Shown: positions 24,584 to 35,296 of the stretch, in pieces | Numbering within the stretch: position 1 is the first letter of the stretch | Layout: the number at the start of each line of letters is the position of its first letter | Translations under genes and position numbers: made by a program | The notes under the pieces: model-generated | Database searches by the model: none | Seen by the model: the letters and a program-made list of their open reading frames with translations, nothing else | What the model was told of the DNA's origin: nothing | From: Pseudomonas lundensis | GTDB taxonomy: Bacteria > Pseudomonadota > Gammaproteobacteria > Pseudomonadales > Pseudomonadaceae | NCBI RefSeq assembly: GCF_002269125.1 | Contig: NZ_NQKI01000007.1 | Location: 62,001-126,000 of the forward strand | Direction: 5' to 3' | Length of the DNA stretch: 64,000 nucleotides

Positions 24584-26683
24584 ATGCAAACTTTCTTTAT
24601 TGCCCCCACTGATTTTGGTGTGGGCCTGACTTCTATCAGCCTCGGCCTGGTGCGCACCCTGGAGCGTGCCGGTCTGAAAGTCGGCTTTTTCAAGCCAATT
24701 GCCCAGCCGCACCCCGGCGATGTCGGCCCGGAGCGCTCGACCGAACTGGTAGCGCGCACCCATGGCCTGAAACCGCCGCAGCCGTTAGGGTTGGCGCACG
24801 TTGAGCGGATGCTGGGCGATGGCCAACTGGATGAACTGCTCGAAGAAATCATCACCCTCTATCAACAAGCGGCGGTCGGCAAAGACGTCCTGATCGTCGA
24901 AGGCATGGTCCCGACCCGCAGCGCCAGCTATGCCGCTCGGGTCAACTTGCATCTGGCCAAGAGCCTCGATGCAGAGGTGATTCTGGTCTCGGCCCCCGAA
25001 AATGAAGTGCTGACCGAACTCTCGGGCCGTGTCGAATTGCAGGCTCAACTGTTTGGCGGCCCCAAAGACCCGAAAGTCCTCGGTGTGATCCTGAACAAGG
25101 TACGCACTGACGAAAGCATGGAAGACTTCGCCGCGCGCCTTAAAGAACACTCGCCACTGCTGCGTACAGGCGACTTCAAGCTGTTGGGCTGCATCCCGTA
25201 CCAGCCCGAGCTTAACGCGCCGCGTACCCGCGACGTGGCCGACTTGCTGGGCGCCCAGGTGCTCAATGCCGGGGACTACGAGACCCGGCGCATGTCAAAA
25301 ATCATTTTGTGCGCCCGCACCGTGCTCAACACGCTGCAACTGCTCAAGCCCGGTGTGTTGGTGGTAACGCCCGGTGATCGCGACGACATCATTCTGGCTG
25401 TCAGCCTGGCAGCGATGAATGGCGTGCCACTGGCCGGATTGCTGCTGACCAGCGACACCCAACCCGACCCGCGCCTGATGGAGCTGTGCCGCGGTGCCCT
25501 GCAGGCGGGTCTACCCGTGCTGTCAGTCAGTACCGGTTCGTATGACACAGCCAATCGCCTGAACAACTTGAACAAGGAAATCCCGATTGATGACCGCGAG
25601 CGTGCGGAAATCATCACCGATTTCGTGGCCAGCCACCTGGATGCCAAGTGGCTGCACCAGCGTTGCGGCACACCGCGCGAAATGCGCCTGACCCCTGCCG
25701 TATTCCGCTATCAATTGATCCAGCGGGCCCAGCAAGTCAACAAACGTATCGTCTTGCCTGAGGGCAGCGAGCCATTAACCGTGCAGGCAGCGGCGATCTG
25801 TCAGGCGCGCGGCATTGCGCGCTGTGTTTTGCTGGCCAAGCCTGATGAAGTGCGGGCGGTGGCCAAGGCCCACGGGTTTGAACTGCCGGACGGGCTGGAA
25901 ATACTCGACCCCGACGTAATTCGTGATCGGTATGTCGAGCCCATGGTCGCGCTGCGCAAAACCAAAAGCCTCAATGCCCCGATGGCTGAACAGCAGCTTG
26001 AAGACCCAGTCGTGATCGGCACCATGATGCTGGCGCTGGACGAAGTGGACGGTTTGGTCTCCGGGGTTATTCATTCCACCGCCAACACCATCCGCCCGGC
26101 CCTGCAACTGATCAAGACCGCGCCTGGCTGCACGCTGGTGTCGTCGGTGTTCTTCATGCTTTTCCCCGAGCAGGTACTGGTCTATGGCGACTGCGTAATG
26201 AACCCGCACCCGTCGGCGGCTGAACTGGCCGAAATCGCCCTGCAAAGCGCCGACTCTGCGGCTGCGTTCGGCATCACACCGCGGGTGGCGATGATCAGTT
26301 ATTCCAGCGGCGACTCGGCCAGTGGTGAAGAGGTCGAAAAAGTCCGTGAAGCGACCCTGCTGGCGCACGAATCACAACACGCCCTGCTGATTGACGGGCC
26401 GTTGCAATACGACGCAGCAGCCAATGTGGAGGTGGCACGACAACTCGCCCCCAACAGCCAGGTGGCCGGACGTGCCACCGTGTTTGTGTTCCCGGACCTC
26501 AATACCGGCAACACCACCCACAAAGCCGTGCAACGCAGCGCTGATTGCGTCAGCCTCGGCCCCATGCTGCAAGGCCTGCGCAAACCGGTGAACGACCTTC
26601 CCCGCGGCGCCCAGGTCGACGACATTGTGTACACCATCGCCCTCACGGCGATTCAAGCCGCCAACCGACCTATGGATGTGTAA
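24584..26683 (+). CDS. pta: Phosphate acetyltransferase, long form
   Basis: 699 residues; converts acetyl-CoA and phosphate to acetyl phosphate. Three parts: the N-terminal P-loop/dethiobiotin-synthase-like domain (about 1-200, MQTFFIAPTDFGVGLTSISL), the DRTGG domain in the middle (about 210-330), and the catalytic PTA_PTB domain from about 370 (NKRIVLPEGSEP, GVIHSTANTIRPALQLI, DLNTGNTTHKAVQRSA). The start is behind AGGAAGC. No ackA is beside it in the visible DNA. The acyltransferase gene begins immediately after its stop. Confidence 0.96.
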   Translation: MQTFFIAPTDFGVGLTSISLGLVRTLERAGLKVGFFKPIAQPHPGDVGPERSTELVARTHGLKPPQPLGLAHVERMLGDGQLDELLEEIITLYQQAAVGKDVLIVEGMVPTRSASYAARVNLHLAKSLDAEVILVSAPENEVLTELSGRVELQAQLFGGPKDPKVLGVILNKVRTDESMEDFAARLKEHSPLLRTGDFKLLGCIPYQPELNAPRTRDVADLLGAQVLNAGDYETRRMSKIILCARTVLNTLQLLKPGVLVVTPGDRDDIILAVSLAAMNGVPLAGLLLTSDTQPDPRLMELCRGALQAGLPVLSVSTGSYDTANRLNNLNKEIPIDDRERAEIITDFVASHLDAKWLHQRCGTPREMRLTPAVFRYQLIQRAQQVNKRIVLPEGSEPLTVQAAAICQARGIARCVLLAKPDEVRAVAKAHGFELPDGLEILDPDVIRDRYVEPMVALRKTKSLNAPMAEQQLEDPVVIGTMMLALDEVDGLVSGVIHSTANTIRPALQLIKTAPGCTLVSSVFFMLFPEQVLVYGDCVMNPHPSAAELAEIALQSADSAAAFGITPRVAMISYSSGDSASGEEVEKVREATLLAHESQHALLIDGPLQYDAAANVEVARQLAPNSQVAGRATVFVFPDLNTGNTTHKAVQRSADCVSLGPMLQGLRKPVNDLPRGAQVDDIVYTIALTAIQAANRPMDV

Positions 26684-27589
26684 ATGCTGGACTTCCTGCC
26701 TGCGCCGTTACGCGGCGTGATTGCTTCACTGCTGCTGGCGATCAACACCATCGTGTGCTGCACGCCGCTGTTCGTGGTGGCCATTTTCAAACTGTGCCTG
26801 CCCTTTGCAGCCGCCCAGCGCTGCACCGACTGGCTGATGCGCCATATCCACGAAGCGTGGGTCAGCAATAACAAACGCTGGATGGACCTGCTGGGCCATG
26901 CCCGCTGGCAGATCAAGGGGCTGGAGGGGCTCGATTATGAGCATTCGTACCTGGTGACCAGCAACCACCAGAGCTGGGTCGACATCATGGTCTTGCAATA
27001 CGTGCTCAATAAACGCATCCGCCCGCTAAAGTTCTTCCTCAAGCAGGAACTGATCTGGGTGCCAGTGATTGGTCTGGCGTGGTGGGCGTTGGGTTTCCCG
27101 TTCATGAAACGCTACTCCAAGGCGTACCTGGCCAAACACCCCGAGAAAAAAGGCGCCGATCTGGCGACGACGCGCAAAACCTGTGCAAAGTTTAAAAACC
27201 AGCCGGTCGGGATTTTCAACTTTGTGGAAGGCACACGTTTCACCGAAGCCAAGCATGCCCAACAGCAATCCCCCTTTCGCTACCTGCTCAAGCCCAAGGC
27301 AGGCGGGATTGCCTTTGTGCTGGACGCCATGGGCGAGCAACTGAAATCCATCGTCAACGTGACCATTCATTACCCCGGCGGGCGCCCCGGTTACTGGGAT
27401 CTGCTGTGCGGCAACGTGCGCGAGGTCGTGGTGGTGTTTGAAGAGTTGAGCATTCCGGCTGAGTTTCTGGGTCGTAACTACGATCAGGATGCCGAGTACA
27501 AATTGGCATTTCAGGGCTGGATCAACCAATTGTGGGAAGACAAAGACCGCCTGCTGGGCGAGTTGCATCGCGAATACCCCAAAGGCTGA
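26684..27589 (+). CDS. LPLAT-family acyltransferase (YihG-like)
   Basis: 301 residues. A hydrophobic segment at the N-terminus is followed by the lysophospholipid acyltransferase motifs: SNHQSWVDIMVLQ (the H-x4-D motif), FFLKQELIWVPVIG, FNFVEGTRFTEAKH, and LLKPKAGGIAFVL. It resembles E. coli YihG, a membrane-bound 1-acylglycerol-3-phosphate acyltransferase homologue. Its ATG directly follows the pta stop, so it is cotranscribed and probably coupled. Substrate preference cannot be read from sequence. Confidence 0.9.
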   Translation: MLDFLPAPLRGVIASLLLAINTIVCCTPLFVVAIFKLCLPFAAAQRCTDWLMRHIHEAWVSNNKRWMDLLGHARWQIKGLEGLDYEHSYLVTSNHQSWVDIMVLQYVLNKRIRPLKFFLKQELIWVPVIGLAWWALGFPFMKRYSKAYLAKHPEKKGADLATTRKTCAKFKNQPVGIFNFVEGTRFTEAKHAQQQSPFRYLLKPKAGGIAFVLDAMGEQLKSIVNVTIHYPGGRPGYWDLLCGNVREVVVVFEELSIPAEFLGRNYDQDAEYKLAFQGWINQLWEDKDRLLGELHREYPKG

Positions 27590-27606
27590 TTCGCAAGCAG
27601 ATATAC

Positions 27607-27643
27607 AAAAGCCCGCCACCGATCTCTCGGTAGCGGGCTTTTT
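27607..27643. terminator. Bidirectional terminator between the acyltransferase and cysNC
   Basis: AAAAGCCCGC, then ACCGA/TCGGT inside the stem, then GCGGGCTTTTT. The A run on the left and T run on the right let it serve both converging transcripts. Confidence 0.85.
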
Positions 27644-27652
27644 CATTGCGGC

Positions 27653-29551
27653 TTAAATCGCGCCGCGTTGACGCAACAGGTCCAGTACCAACTTGACGCC
27701 TTCATCAACCGTCAACGCCTGCGTGTTAACCACCAGGTCTGCATCGAGCGGGACGTCATACGGGAAGGAGTCCCCCGGAATGTTGTCACCACCGGCGGCA
27801 TACAAACCTTGCGGGTCACGTTCAGCGCATACCGCAGGTGACGCCTGCACATACACGGTAATCAGACGATCATCCCCGATCAACGCTTTAGCCTGATCAC
27901 GGCCCTGTGCATCCGGTGCCACGAAAGCGGCCAGCGTCAGCAGACCCGCTTCGTTGAACTGGCGCGCCACATGCGCTGCACGGCGCCAGTTTTCGGTGCG
28001 CCCGGCGCGGTCCTGGGGCAGCCCTTTGTTCAGGTCATGGCGCAGGTTCTGGCCATCAAGCACAAATACCGCACGGCCCATGTCGAACAACTTGCGCTCA
28101 ACGGCGTAGGCCAGGGTACTTTTACCCGCGCCCGACAACCCGCTGAACAACACGGTCGCCGGTTGCTGACCGAAACGTTGCGCACGCTCTTGAGTCGTCA
28201 CGTGGGCCAGTTTGCCATGATGGCTTGAGCTGCCATGGCTGACCGGCTGGGCAACGATCATGCCTGCACCCACGGTGCCATTGGTCAGGCGATCAATGAT
28301 GATGAAAGAGCCCGTGGTGCGGTTACTGTCGTAACCATCCAGCGCAATCGGTGCGTCGAGGCTGATCTTGACCTTGCCGATTTCGTTCAGTTGCAAAGCA
28401 CTGGCCGGGCCTTCTTCCAGCGTGTTGACATCCACTTTGTTGACGATGCTCGCAATGGAACCCGGCACGTAGCTGGTCGCGCGCTTGATGTCGTATTTCT
28501 TGCCCGGCAGCATCGGCTCCTCGGCCATCCACACCAGCATGGCTTCAAAGTTGTCAGTCACCGGCGGTACGCTGTCGGCATGCACCAGCAAGTCGCCACG
28601 GGAGATGTCGATCTCGTCTTCCATGGTCAGCGTAATCGCCTGACCCGGCCCTGCGTGCTCCAGTTCACCTTCAAACGTGACGATGGATTTGACCCGGCTG
28701 CTCTTGCCCGATGGCAATACCATCACTTCATCGCCCTTGCGCACGATGCCGCTGGCCAGCGTACCGGCAAACCCACGGAAGTTCAGGTTTGGGCGGTTCA
28801 CGTATTGCACCGGAAAGCGCAAGTCCGTCAGATTGCGGTCGGCCGCGACTTCGACAGTTTCAAGGATTTCCATCAACGATTGCCCGGTGTACCACGGCGA
28901 ACGCTCGCTCTTGTTCACCACGTTGTCGCCTTTGAGGGCCGACATCGGTACGAAGTGCAGGCTGCTCGGCTTCATCTTCAAGCCTTCGGCAAACTTCAGG
29001 TAGTCCGCCTTGATCGACTCGAACACGCCTTGGTCAAACCCTTTGAGGTCCATCTTGTTGATGGCGACCACGATGTGTTTGATGCCCAACAACGACGCAA
29101 TAAAACTGTGGCGGCGGGTCTGGGTCTGCACGCCGTAACGGGCATCCACCAAAATGATCGCCAGATCACAGGTCGACGCACCGGTGGCCATGTTACGGGT
29201 GTACTGCTCATGGCCCGGGGTGTCGGCAATGATGAATTTACGCTTGGCGGTGGAGAAGTAGCGATAGGCCACGTCAATGGTAATGCCCTGTTCGCGCTCG
29301 GCTTGCAGACCATCTACCAGCAAGGCCAAGTCGATGTCATCGCCCGTGGTGCCGCTTTTTTTCGAATCGCGGGTAATGGCTTCCAGATGATCTTCGTAGA
29401 TCATCTTGGAGTCGTGCAGCAAGCGCCCGATCAGGGTGCTTTTGCCGTCATCGACGTTGCCGCAGGTCAGGAAGCGCAACATCTCTTTGCGTTCATGCTG
29501 GCCCAGGTAGGCGAGGATGTCCTCGCTGATCAAATCAGATACGTGCGACAT
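27653..29551 (-). CDS. cysNC: Sulfate adenylyltransferase subunit 1 fused to APS kinase
   Basis: 632 residues. The first 440 are CysN, the GTPase that drives APS synthesis with Cys[10 protein letters not shown] (G1), [15 protein letters not shown] (G3) and NKMDLKGF (G4) are seen. The last 190 are APS kinase (CysC), with [15 protein letters not shown] and [13 protein letters not shown], giving PAPS. This fusion is normal for pseudomonads. It follows cysD after 9 bases; the two form one operon for sulfate activation in the cytosol. Confidence 0.97.
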   Translation of the reverse strand: MSHVSDLISEDILAYLGQHERKEMLRFLTCGNVDDGKSTLIGRLLHDSKMIYEDHLEAITRDSKKSGTTGDDIDLALLVDGLQAEREQGITIDVAYRYFSTAKRKFIIADTPGHEQYTRNMATGASTCDLAIILVDARYGVQTQTRRHSFIASLLGIKHIVVAINKMDLKGFDQGVFESIKADYLKFAEGLKMKPSSLHFVPMSALKGDNVVNKSERSPWYTGQSLMEILETVEVAADRNLTDLRFPVQYVNRPNLNFRGFAGTLASGIVRKGDEVMVLPSGKSSRVKSIVTFEGELEHAGPGQAITLTMEDEIDISRGDLLVHADSVPPVTDNFEAMLVWMAEEPMLPGKKYDIKRATSYVPGSIASIVNKVDVNTLEEGPASALQLNEIGKVKISLDAPIALDGYDSNRTTGSFIIIDRLTNGTVGAGMIVAQPVSHGSSSHHGKLAHVTTQERAQRFGQQPATVLFSGLSGAGKSTLAYAVERKLFDMGRAVFVLDGQNLRHDLNKGLPQDRAGRTENWRRAAHVARQFNEAGLLTLAAFVAPDAQGRDQAKALIGDDRLITVYVQASPAVCAERDPQGLYAAGGDNIPGDSFPYDVPLDADLVVNTQALTVDEGVKLVLDLLRQRGAI

Positions 29552-29560
29552 GACAACCCC

Positions 29561-30478
29561 TTAGAAATAACCTTGACGTTTTTTATCTTCCATTGAGCCG
29601 GCGCCATCGTGATCGATGACTCGGCCCTGGCGCTCGGAAGTACGCGTCAGGAGCATTTCCTGGATGATGTCCGTCAGGCTTTCAGCCTCGGATTCCACCG
29701 CGCCGGTCAGCGGGTAGCAGCCCAGCGTACGAAAACGGACTTTTTTCTTGACGATGCGCGCCTTGTCTTCTTCAGACAAATGCTCAAGGATCCGCTCGTC
29801 ATCAATCATGATCAGGGTGCCGTTCTTCTCGATGACTTCACGCTCGGCGGCGAAGTACAGCGGCACAATCGGAATGCCTTCGAGGTAGATGTACTGCCAG
29901 ATATCGAGTTCGGTCCAGTTCGACAACGGGAAGACGCGGATCGATTCGCCTTTGTTCACGTTGCCGTTGTAGACGTTCCACAACTCGGGGCGCTGGTTCT
30001 TCGGGTCCCAGCGGTGTTTGCTGTCACGGAACGAATACACACGCTCTTTGGCGCGGGATTTTTCTTCGTCGCGGCGCGCGCCACCGAAGGCCGCATCAAA
30101 GCCGTACTTGTCGAGCGCCTGTTTCAGGCCCTCGGTTTTCATGATGTCAGTGTGCTTGGCACTGCCATGGGTAAACGGGTTGATGCCCTGCGCCACGCCG
30201 TCCGGGTTGACATGAGTGATCAAGTCCAGGCCCAACTCAGCGACCATCTTGTCGCGGAAGCGGTACATCTCCTGGAATTTCCACTGCGTGTCGACATGCA
30301 TCACCGGAAACGGCAGCTTGCCAGGGAAAAACGCCTTGCGGGCAAGGTGCAGCATCACGGCGGAATCTTTACCGATCGAGTACAGCATTACCGGGTTATC
30401 GAACTCGGCAGCCACCTCGCGGATGATGTGGATGCTTTCCGCCTCCAGCTGTTTCAGGTGCGTCAGTTTGTCGACCAT
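29561..30478 (-). CDS. cysD: Sulfate adenylyltransferase subunit 2
   Basis: 305 residues; the catalytic subunit forming adenosine 5'-phosphosulfate from ATP and sulfate. The PP-loop motif is in [14 protein letters not shown]; further blocks are [39 protein letters not shown] and [16 protein letters not shown]. The start has no strong ribosome site but matches the family. The 210-base region upstream holds its promoter and the nif3-type terminator. CysB control is likely by analogy; no site was defined. Confidence 0.97.
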   Translation of the reverse strand: MVDKLTHLKQLEAESIHIIREVAAEFDNPVMLYSIGKDSAVMLHLARKAFFPGKLPFPVMHVDTQWKFQEMYRFRDKMVAELGLDLITHVNPDGVAQGINPFTHGSAKHTDIMKTEGLKQALDKYGFDAAFGGARRDEEKSRAKERVYSFRDSKHRWDPKNQRPELWNVYNGNVNKGESIRVFPLSNWTELDIWQYIYLEGIPIVPLYFAAEREVIEKNGTLIMIDDERILEHLSEEDKARIVKKKVRFRTLGCYPLTGAVESEAESLTDIIQEMLLTRTSERQGRVIDHDGAGSMEDKKRQGYF

Positions 30479-30621
30479 GGCTACTCACGAAAGCTATCTT
30501 ATGAACGGCCTGCGGGCCGTGTTCGAGCGGAGAATGCTAGCACAGCACCTGCTTATATTGAGGGCGCCAACTAGATCGAAAAAGTCTAAGAATAGATCGC
30601 GGGGTTTGGGCTCAGCGCCAC

Positions 30622-30655
30622 TGAAAAAGGGCTGCAGGCTGTCAGAAACCTGCAG
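30622..30655 (-). terminator. Probable terminator after the Nif3-type gene
   Basis: Minus strand CTGCAGG, a 10-base loop, CCTGCAG, then CCCTTTTTC. It lies about 35 bases after the Nif3-family stop and before the cysD promoter region. Confidence 0.55.
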
Positions 30656-30688
30656 GGTGTTGCAGCGGCCGCGCCTGTCAGTGAGCGG

Positions 30689-31447
30689 CTAGATCGGGTT
30701 GGGGCAATCGATGAACAGGTGCTCCAGGGCAAAACGTCGGGCGAGGTAATCACCCAGCGCTTGCACGCCATAACGCTCGGTCGCGTGATGCCCGGCGGCA
30801 ATGAAGCTGATGTCGTTTTCACGGGCGCTGTGAAAGGTTTGCTCGGACGCTTCGCCGCTCAGGTACAGGTCAACGCCTGCCTGGACGGCTTGATCGATAT
30901 AGCCCTGCCCGCCTCCAGTGCACCAGCCGACACGCCGAATCATTTGGCTGCCTTCTATCACCAGTGGTTCACGCCCCAGTACGTCTTGCACCCGTCTGGC
31001 AAAGTCCCGCGCCGTCATGGGCTCTGTCAACGAGCCCACCAGCCCTACCACTTTGGCATTATCGGGATCCAGCGGCCCTTCAACGGTGATGTCCAGTTGC
31101 CGCGCCAGTTGAACGTTGTTGCCCACGTCCGGGTGCAGGTCGAGCGGCAAGTGGTAGGCCAGCAAGCTGATGTCGTGCTTGAGCAAGGTTTTCAGACGTC
31201 GCTGCTTCATGCCGGTGACGCAAGGGTCTTCACCTTTCCAGAAGTAACCGTGATGCACCAGTATCAGGTCGGCCCCGGCCTCCACGGCCGCCTCCAGCAA
31301 GGCTTGACTGGCCGTCACGCCACTGACGATGCGCAGCACTTGCGGCCGCCCCTCAACCTGCAAGCCGTTGGGGCAGTAATCGCTGATTGCAGCGCAATTG
31401 AGGTATCGATTTGCTTCTTCGACCAGCGTGCTCAAGGCGACTGCCAT
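30689..31447 (-). CDS. Nif3/YbgI-family dinuclear metal protein
   Basis: 252 residues; a hexameric toroid family with two metals per subunit, sometimes annotated GTP cyclohydrolase 1 type 2, true role unsettled. Metal ligands are visible in LILVHHGYFWKG, HLPLDLHPDVGNN and the C-terminal FIAAGHHATERYG. The N-terminal YCPNGLQVEG block is typical. It is divergent from algW, as in P. aeruginosa. It has standard length and no sign of damage. Confidence 0.92.
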   Translation of the reverse strand: MAVALSTLVEEANRYLNCAAISDYCPNGLQVEGRPQVLRIVSGVTASQALLEAAVEAGADLILVHHGYFWKGEDPCVTGMKQRRLKTLLKHDISLLAYHLPLDLHPDVGNNVQLARQLDITVEGPLDPDNAKVVGLVGSLTEPMTARDFARRVQDVLGREPLVIEGSQMIRRVGWCTGGGQGYIDQAVQAGVDLYLSGEASEQTFHSARENDISFIAAGHHATERYGVQALGDYLARRFALEHLFIDCPNPI

Positions 31448-31489
31448 AAAAGACTCCTAAATATAGCGTTCAGAGGCGCGCAGCCCTCG

Positions 31490-31507
31490 TATAATGGCCG
31501 CCATTAT
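31490..31507. promoter_or_regulatory. Possible algW -10 element inside an inverted repeat
   Basis: TATAAT at 31490-31495 lies 54 bases before the algW start. It overlaps a perfect inverted repeat ATAATGG-CCG-CCATTAT at 31491-31507. A repressor bound there would cover the -10. No convincing -35 element was found, so promoter use is inferred. Confidence 0.45.
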
Positions 31508-31548
31508 GGGCCGTCATGGTGGCTCTGCAACCTTCAGGACTTAGTTCA

Positions 31549-32703
31549 ATGCTCAAGGCTTTGCGTTTCTTTGGCTGGCCACTGCTGGCCGGCGTTCTTA
31601 TCGCTTTGCTGATTATTCAGCGCTACCCGCAATGGGTCGGGCTGCCGAGTCTGGACGTTAATCTGCAACAGGCGCCGCAAACCAATTATGCGCAGCAAGG
31701 ACCGGTCACTTACGCCGATGCGGTGGTGCGCGCTGCGCCAGCCGTGGCCAACCTGTACACCACCAAGGTGGTGAACCGCAACGCCCGCCCCTTGTTTGAA
31801 GACCCGCAGTTCCGTCACTTTTTCGGCAACAACGCCCCCAAGCAAAAACGCATGGAATCGAGCCTCGGCTCGGCGGTATTGATGAGCCCCGAAGGGTATT
31901 TGCTCACCAATAACCACGTGGTGCTGAACGCCGACCAGATTGTTGTGGCCCTCAAGGATGGTCGCGAAACCTTGGCCCGGGTGATCGGTAGCGACCCGGA
32001 AACCGACCTGGCCGTGCTCAAGATTGATCTGAAAAACCTGCCTGCCATTACCATTGGTCGCTCCGACAGCCTGCGCATCGGTGACATTGCACTGGCAATC
32101 GGCAACCCGTTCGGGGTCGGCCAGACCACGACCATGGGCATCATCAGTGCCACCGGCCGGAACCAGCTGGGCCTGAACAACTACGAAGACTTCATCCAGA
32201 CCGATGCAGCGATCAATCCGGGTAACTCCGGCGGCGCACTGGTGGACGCCAATGGCAACCTGACCGGCATCAACACGGCTATTTTCACCAAATCCGGCGG
32301 TTCCCAAGGCATCGGCTTTGCCATCCCGATCAATCTGGCGATGGAGGTCATGAAGTCGATCATCGAACACGGCCAAGTGATTCGTGGCTGGCTGGGGATT
32401 GAAGTGCAGCCGCTAACCCCGGACCTGGCCGAATCGTTCGGCCTGAGCGGTCGTCCGGGGATTGTCGTGGCGGGGATTTTCCGTGATGGCCCGGCGCAAA
32501 AAGCCGGCCTGCAATTGGGCGATGTGATCCTGAGCATCGATGGTGCACCCGCCAGCGATGGCCGTCGCTCAATGAACCAGGTGGCACGAATCAAGCCGTC
32601 GGAGAAAATCAGCATACAGGTGATGCGTAATGGCAAAGAGCTGAAACTGACTGCCGAAGTGGGCTTGCGTCCACCACAGGAACAGCCGCCACAGCAGGAA
32701 TAA
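31549..32703 (+). CDS. algW: Periplasmic serine protease AlgW (DegS-type)
   Basis: 384 residues; a membrane-anchored trypsin-like protease that starts cleavage of the anti-sigma factor MucA and so activates AlgU (RpoE-type) during envelope stress. There is one N-terminal membrane segment (about 8-26). The catalytic triad is seen as TNNHVV (His), DPETDLAVLK (Asp) and NPGNSGGAL (Ser), followed by one PDZ domain (about 275-370). Only one PDZ domain and the anchor mark it as DegS/AlgW rather than DegP/MucD. The start MLKALRFF has AGGA upstream. It is monocistronic and convergent with hisC. Confidence 0.93.
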   Translation: MLKALRFFGWPLLAGVLIALLIIQRYPQWVGLPSLDVNLQQAPQTNYAQQGPVTYADAVVRAAPAVANLYTTKVVNRNARPLFEDPQFRHFFGNNAPKQKRMESSLGSAVLMSPEGYLLTNNHVVLNADQIVVALKDGRETLARVIGSDPETDLAVLKIDLKNLPAITIGRSDSLRIGDIALAIGNPFGVGQTTTMGIISATGRNQLGLNNYEDFIQTDAAINPGNSGGALVDANGNLTGINTAIFTKSGGSQGIGFAIPINLAMEVMKSIIEHGQVIRGWLGIEVQPLTPDLAESFGLSGRPGIVVAGIFRDGPAQKAGLQLGDVILSIDGAPASDGRRSMNQVARIKPSEKISIQVMRNGKELKLTAEVGLRPPQEQPPQQE

Positions 32704-32714
32704 ACACGCCCGCT

Positions 32715-32758
32715 GTTGCCGCTGCCCGGACGACTTCTGCGTCATGGGCAGCGGCAAC
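32715..32758. terminator. Long hairpin between algW and hisC
   Basis: A 13-base perfect inverted repeat (GTTGCCGCTGCCC with GGGCAGCGGCAAC) and an 18-base loop, starting 12 bases after the algW stop and ending 10 before the hisC stop. There is no T run on either side, so it may block exonucleases or act with Rho rather than as a classic terminator. Confidence 0.5.
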
Positions 32759-32767
32759 ACAGCGTGA

Positions 32768-33820
32768 TTAAACGTCTGACAACCCTTCAATCAACGCCGC
32801 GTTCTGCTCCGGCGTGCCGATGGTGATGCGCAAGAACTGGTCGATCCGCAGTTGCTTGAAGTGACGCACGATCACACCTTGTAAACGCAACTTGGCGGCC
32901 AACGCCGCGGCATCGTGCTCCGGGTGGCGGGCGAAGATGAAGTTGGCCGCTGACGGCAGCACCTCAAAACCCAGCCCCTCAAGTTGCCCGACCAGTTGTT
33001 CACGGCTGTCAATGACGGCCTTGCAGGTCTGCTCGAAATACTCACGGTCCTCGAACGCTGCAGCCGCACCGACTATCGCCAGGCGGTCCAGCGGGTAGGA
33101 GTTGAAGCTGTTTTTGATGCGCTCCAGCGCCTCGATCAAGTCGGGATGCCCTACCGCGAGCCCTACCCGCAAACCTGCCAGCGAGCGGGATTTGGACAGG
33201 GTTTGGGTGACCAGCAGGTTCGGATAACGATCCACCAGGCTAATTGCTGTCTGCCCGCCAAAGTCGATGTAGGCTTCGTCGACCACCACCACCGAGTCAG
33301 GGTTGGCGTTGAGTATCTGCTCGATGGTTTCCAGCGCCAGCAGGCAACCCGTTGGCGCATTCGGGTTCGGGAAGATGATGCCGCCATTGGGTCTGGCGTA
33401 ATCGGCTGGCTGGATCTGGAACTGTGCATCCAGCGCTACGGGCTCGAACTCAATGCCGTACAGCCCGCAATACACCGGATAAAAGCTGTAGCTGATGTCC
33501 GGAAACAACAACGGCTGGTCGTGCTGGAACAAGCCATTGAACACATGCGCCAGCACTTCATCCGAACCGTTGCCCAAAAAAACCTGATTGGCTTTCACCC
33601 CGTAATAGTCAGCCACCGCCTGCTTGAGCAGGTCGCTGTTCGGGTCCGGGTATAAACGCAGGTTGTCATTGATCTCGGCCTGCATCGCCGCGAGTGCTTT
33701 AGGCGAAGGGCCGTAAGGGTTTTCGTTGGTGTTGAGCTTGACCAGTCGGGTCAGTTTCGGCTGCTCGCCCGGCACGTAAGGCACCAGGTCTTTAACGAAA
33801 GAACTCCAGAATTTGCTCAT
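32768..33820 (-). CDS. hisC: Histidinol-phosphate aminotransferase
   Basis: 350 residues; a PLP enzyme of fold type I converting imidazole-acetol phosphate to histidinol phosphate. The PLP lysine is in [47 protein letters not shown] and [10 protein letters not shown] are family blocks. It is the third gene of a hisG-hisD-hisC run, starting 2 bases after the hisD stop. Pseudomonads usually have a second hisC elsewhere. Confidence 0.96.
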   Translation of the reverse strand: MSKFWSSFVKDLVPYVPGEQPKLTRLVKLNTNENPYGPSPKALAAMQAEINDNLRLYPDPNSDLLKQAVADYYGVKANQVFLGNGSDEVLAHVFNGLFQHDQPLLFPDISYSFYPVYCGLYGIEFEPVALDAQFQIQPADYARPNGGIIFPNPNAPTGCLLALETIEQILNANPDSVVVVDEAYIDFGGQTAISLVDRYPNLLVTQTLSKSRSLAGLRVGLAVGHPDLIEALERIKNSFNSYPLDRLAIVGAAAAFEDREYFEQTCKAVIDSREQLVGQLEGLGFEVLPSAANFIFARHPEHDAAALAAKLRLQGVIVRHFKQLRIDQFLRITIGTPEQNAALIEGLSDV

Positions 33821-33822
33821 GC

Positions 33823-35148
33823 TTATTGCCCCTTTTGATCGGCGATGATCCGGTACTCGGCACTGCGGGCGTGGCCGGTCAGCGACTCGCCACGGGCCAG
33901 TACCGAAGCCGTTTTGCCCAGCTCGGAGGCGCCTTGTTCAGAGCAGAAGATGATTGAGGAGCGCTTCTGGAAGTCATACACCCCCAACGGCGAAGAGAAG
34001 CGCGCCGTGCCCGAGGTGGGCAACACGTGGTTAGGACCGGCGCAGTAATCGCCCAGCGCTTCTGAGGTGTGACGGCCCATGAAGATTGCTCCGGCATGAC
34101 GAATCTGCGGCAACCATGCTTGCGGATCAGCGACAGACAACTCCAGGTGTTCCGGGGCGATGCGATTGGCCACGTCGATGGCCTGCTGCATGTCGTCCAC
34201 CAGAATCAACGCACCACGACCGTTGATTGAGGTATTGATGATCTCGGCGCGCTCCATGGTCGGCAACAGTTTGGCAATGCTAGCCGCCACCTTATCGAGG
34301 AACACGGCATCCGGGCTGACCAGAATCGCTTGCGCGTCTTCATCGTGCTCGGCCTGGGAGAACAGGTCCATGGCGATCCAGTCCGGGTCGGTCTGGCCGT
34401 CGCATACCACAAGAATCTCCGAAGGCCCGGCGATCATGTCGATGCCGACCTGACCAAACACGTGGCGCTTGGCAGTGGCGACATAAATGTTGCCCGGCCC
34501 GACGACCTTATCGACTTTCGGCACGCTTTCGGTGCCATAGGCCAGCGCTGCTACCGCCTGCGCCCCCCCGATGGTGAACACCCGGTCCACGCCGGCAATG
34601 CACGCGGCAGCCAGAACCAGTTCGTTGATCTCACCCCGCGGGGTCGGCACCACCATGACCACTTCGGTCACACCGGCCACCTTGGCCGGAATCGCATTCA
34701 TCAACACCGACGACGGGTACGACGCCTTGCCGCCGGGCACATACAGCCCTGCACGGTCCAGCGGCGTGACTTTTTGCCCCAGCACCGTGCCGTCGGCTTC
34801 GGTGTAAGTCCAGGAGTCCTGCTTTTGCTTTTCGTGGTAGCTGCGCACGCGTTGGGCGGCTTTCTCCAGCGCCTCGCGTTGCTCGGCCGTGATGCGGGTC
34901 AAGGCCAGTTCCAGGCGCTCACGAGGCAAGATCAGGTCCGCCATCGAGGCCACTTCAAGGCCGTCGAAGCGTTGGGTGAACTCCACCAGCGCCGCGTCGC
35001 CACGCTCGCGCACAGCCTTGATGATGTCGAGCACGCGCTGGTTAACCGAGTCGTCAGACACACTTTCCCAGCTCAGCAGGTGATCCAGATGCTGCGCGAA
35101 ATCCGGATCAGCAGCGTTGAGACGGCGAATTGCAGTGGGAGCGGTCAT
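33823..35148 (-). CDS. hisD: Histidinol dehydrogenase
   Basis: 441 residues; oxidises histidinol to histidine in two NAD-dependent steps, the last steps of the pathway. Motifs: [53 protein letters not shown] in parts, and the acid/base His region [11 protein letters not shown]. The zinc-site [19 protein letters not shown] is intact. The start [17 protein letters not shown] is used; the longer frame upstream is not conserved. It lies between hisG and hisC. Confidence 0.97.
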   Translation of the reverse strand: MTAPTAIRRLNAADPDFAQHLDHLLSWESVSDDSVNQRVLDIIKAVRERGDAALVEFTQRFDGLEVASMADLILPRERLELALTRITAEQREALEKAAQRVRSYHEKQKQDSWTYTEADGTVLGQKVTPLDRAGLYVPGGKASYPSSVLMNAIPAKVAGVTEVVMVVPTPRGEINELVLAAACIAGVDRVFTIGGAQAVAALAYGTESVPKVDKVVGPGNIYVATAKRHVFGQVGIDMIAGPSEILVVCDGQTDPDWIAMDLFSQAEHDEDAQAILVSPDAVFLDKVAASIAKLLPTMERAEIINTSINGRGALILVDDMQQAIDVANRIAPEHLELSVADPQAWLPQIRHAGAIFMGRHTSEALGDYCAGPNHVLPTSGTARFSSPLGVYDFQKRSSIIFCSEQGASELGKTASVLARGESLTGHARSAEYRIIADQKGQ

Positions 35149-35296
35149 AGCGAGGGCCTCGGTAATTGGCGAATGCTTAGAAGTTAGGATGTTGCACAGC
35201 TCAGGCACCGCAAGACTACCAAGCCATCCGCGCGGGTACCTGAGATTTCTGGCTATTGCACGGATAGATGGGCGCGCCCGGGGACGCGCGGGTGAG

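Noticed and set aside
28235..29596. 453-codon plus-strand frame
   Set aside because: Antisense shadow of cysNC; the sense protein has all GTPase and kinase motifs.
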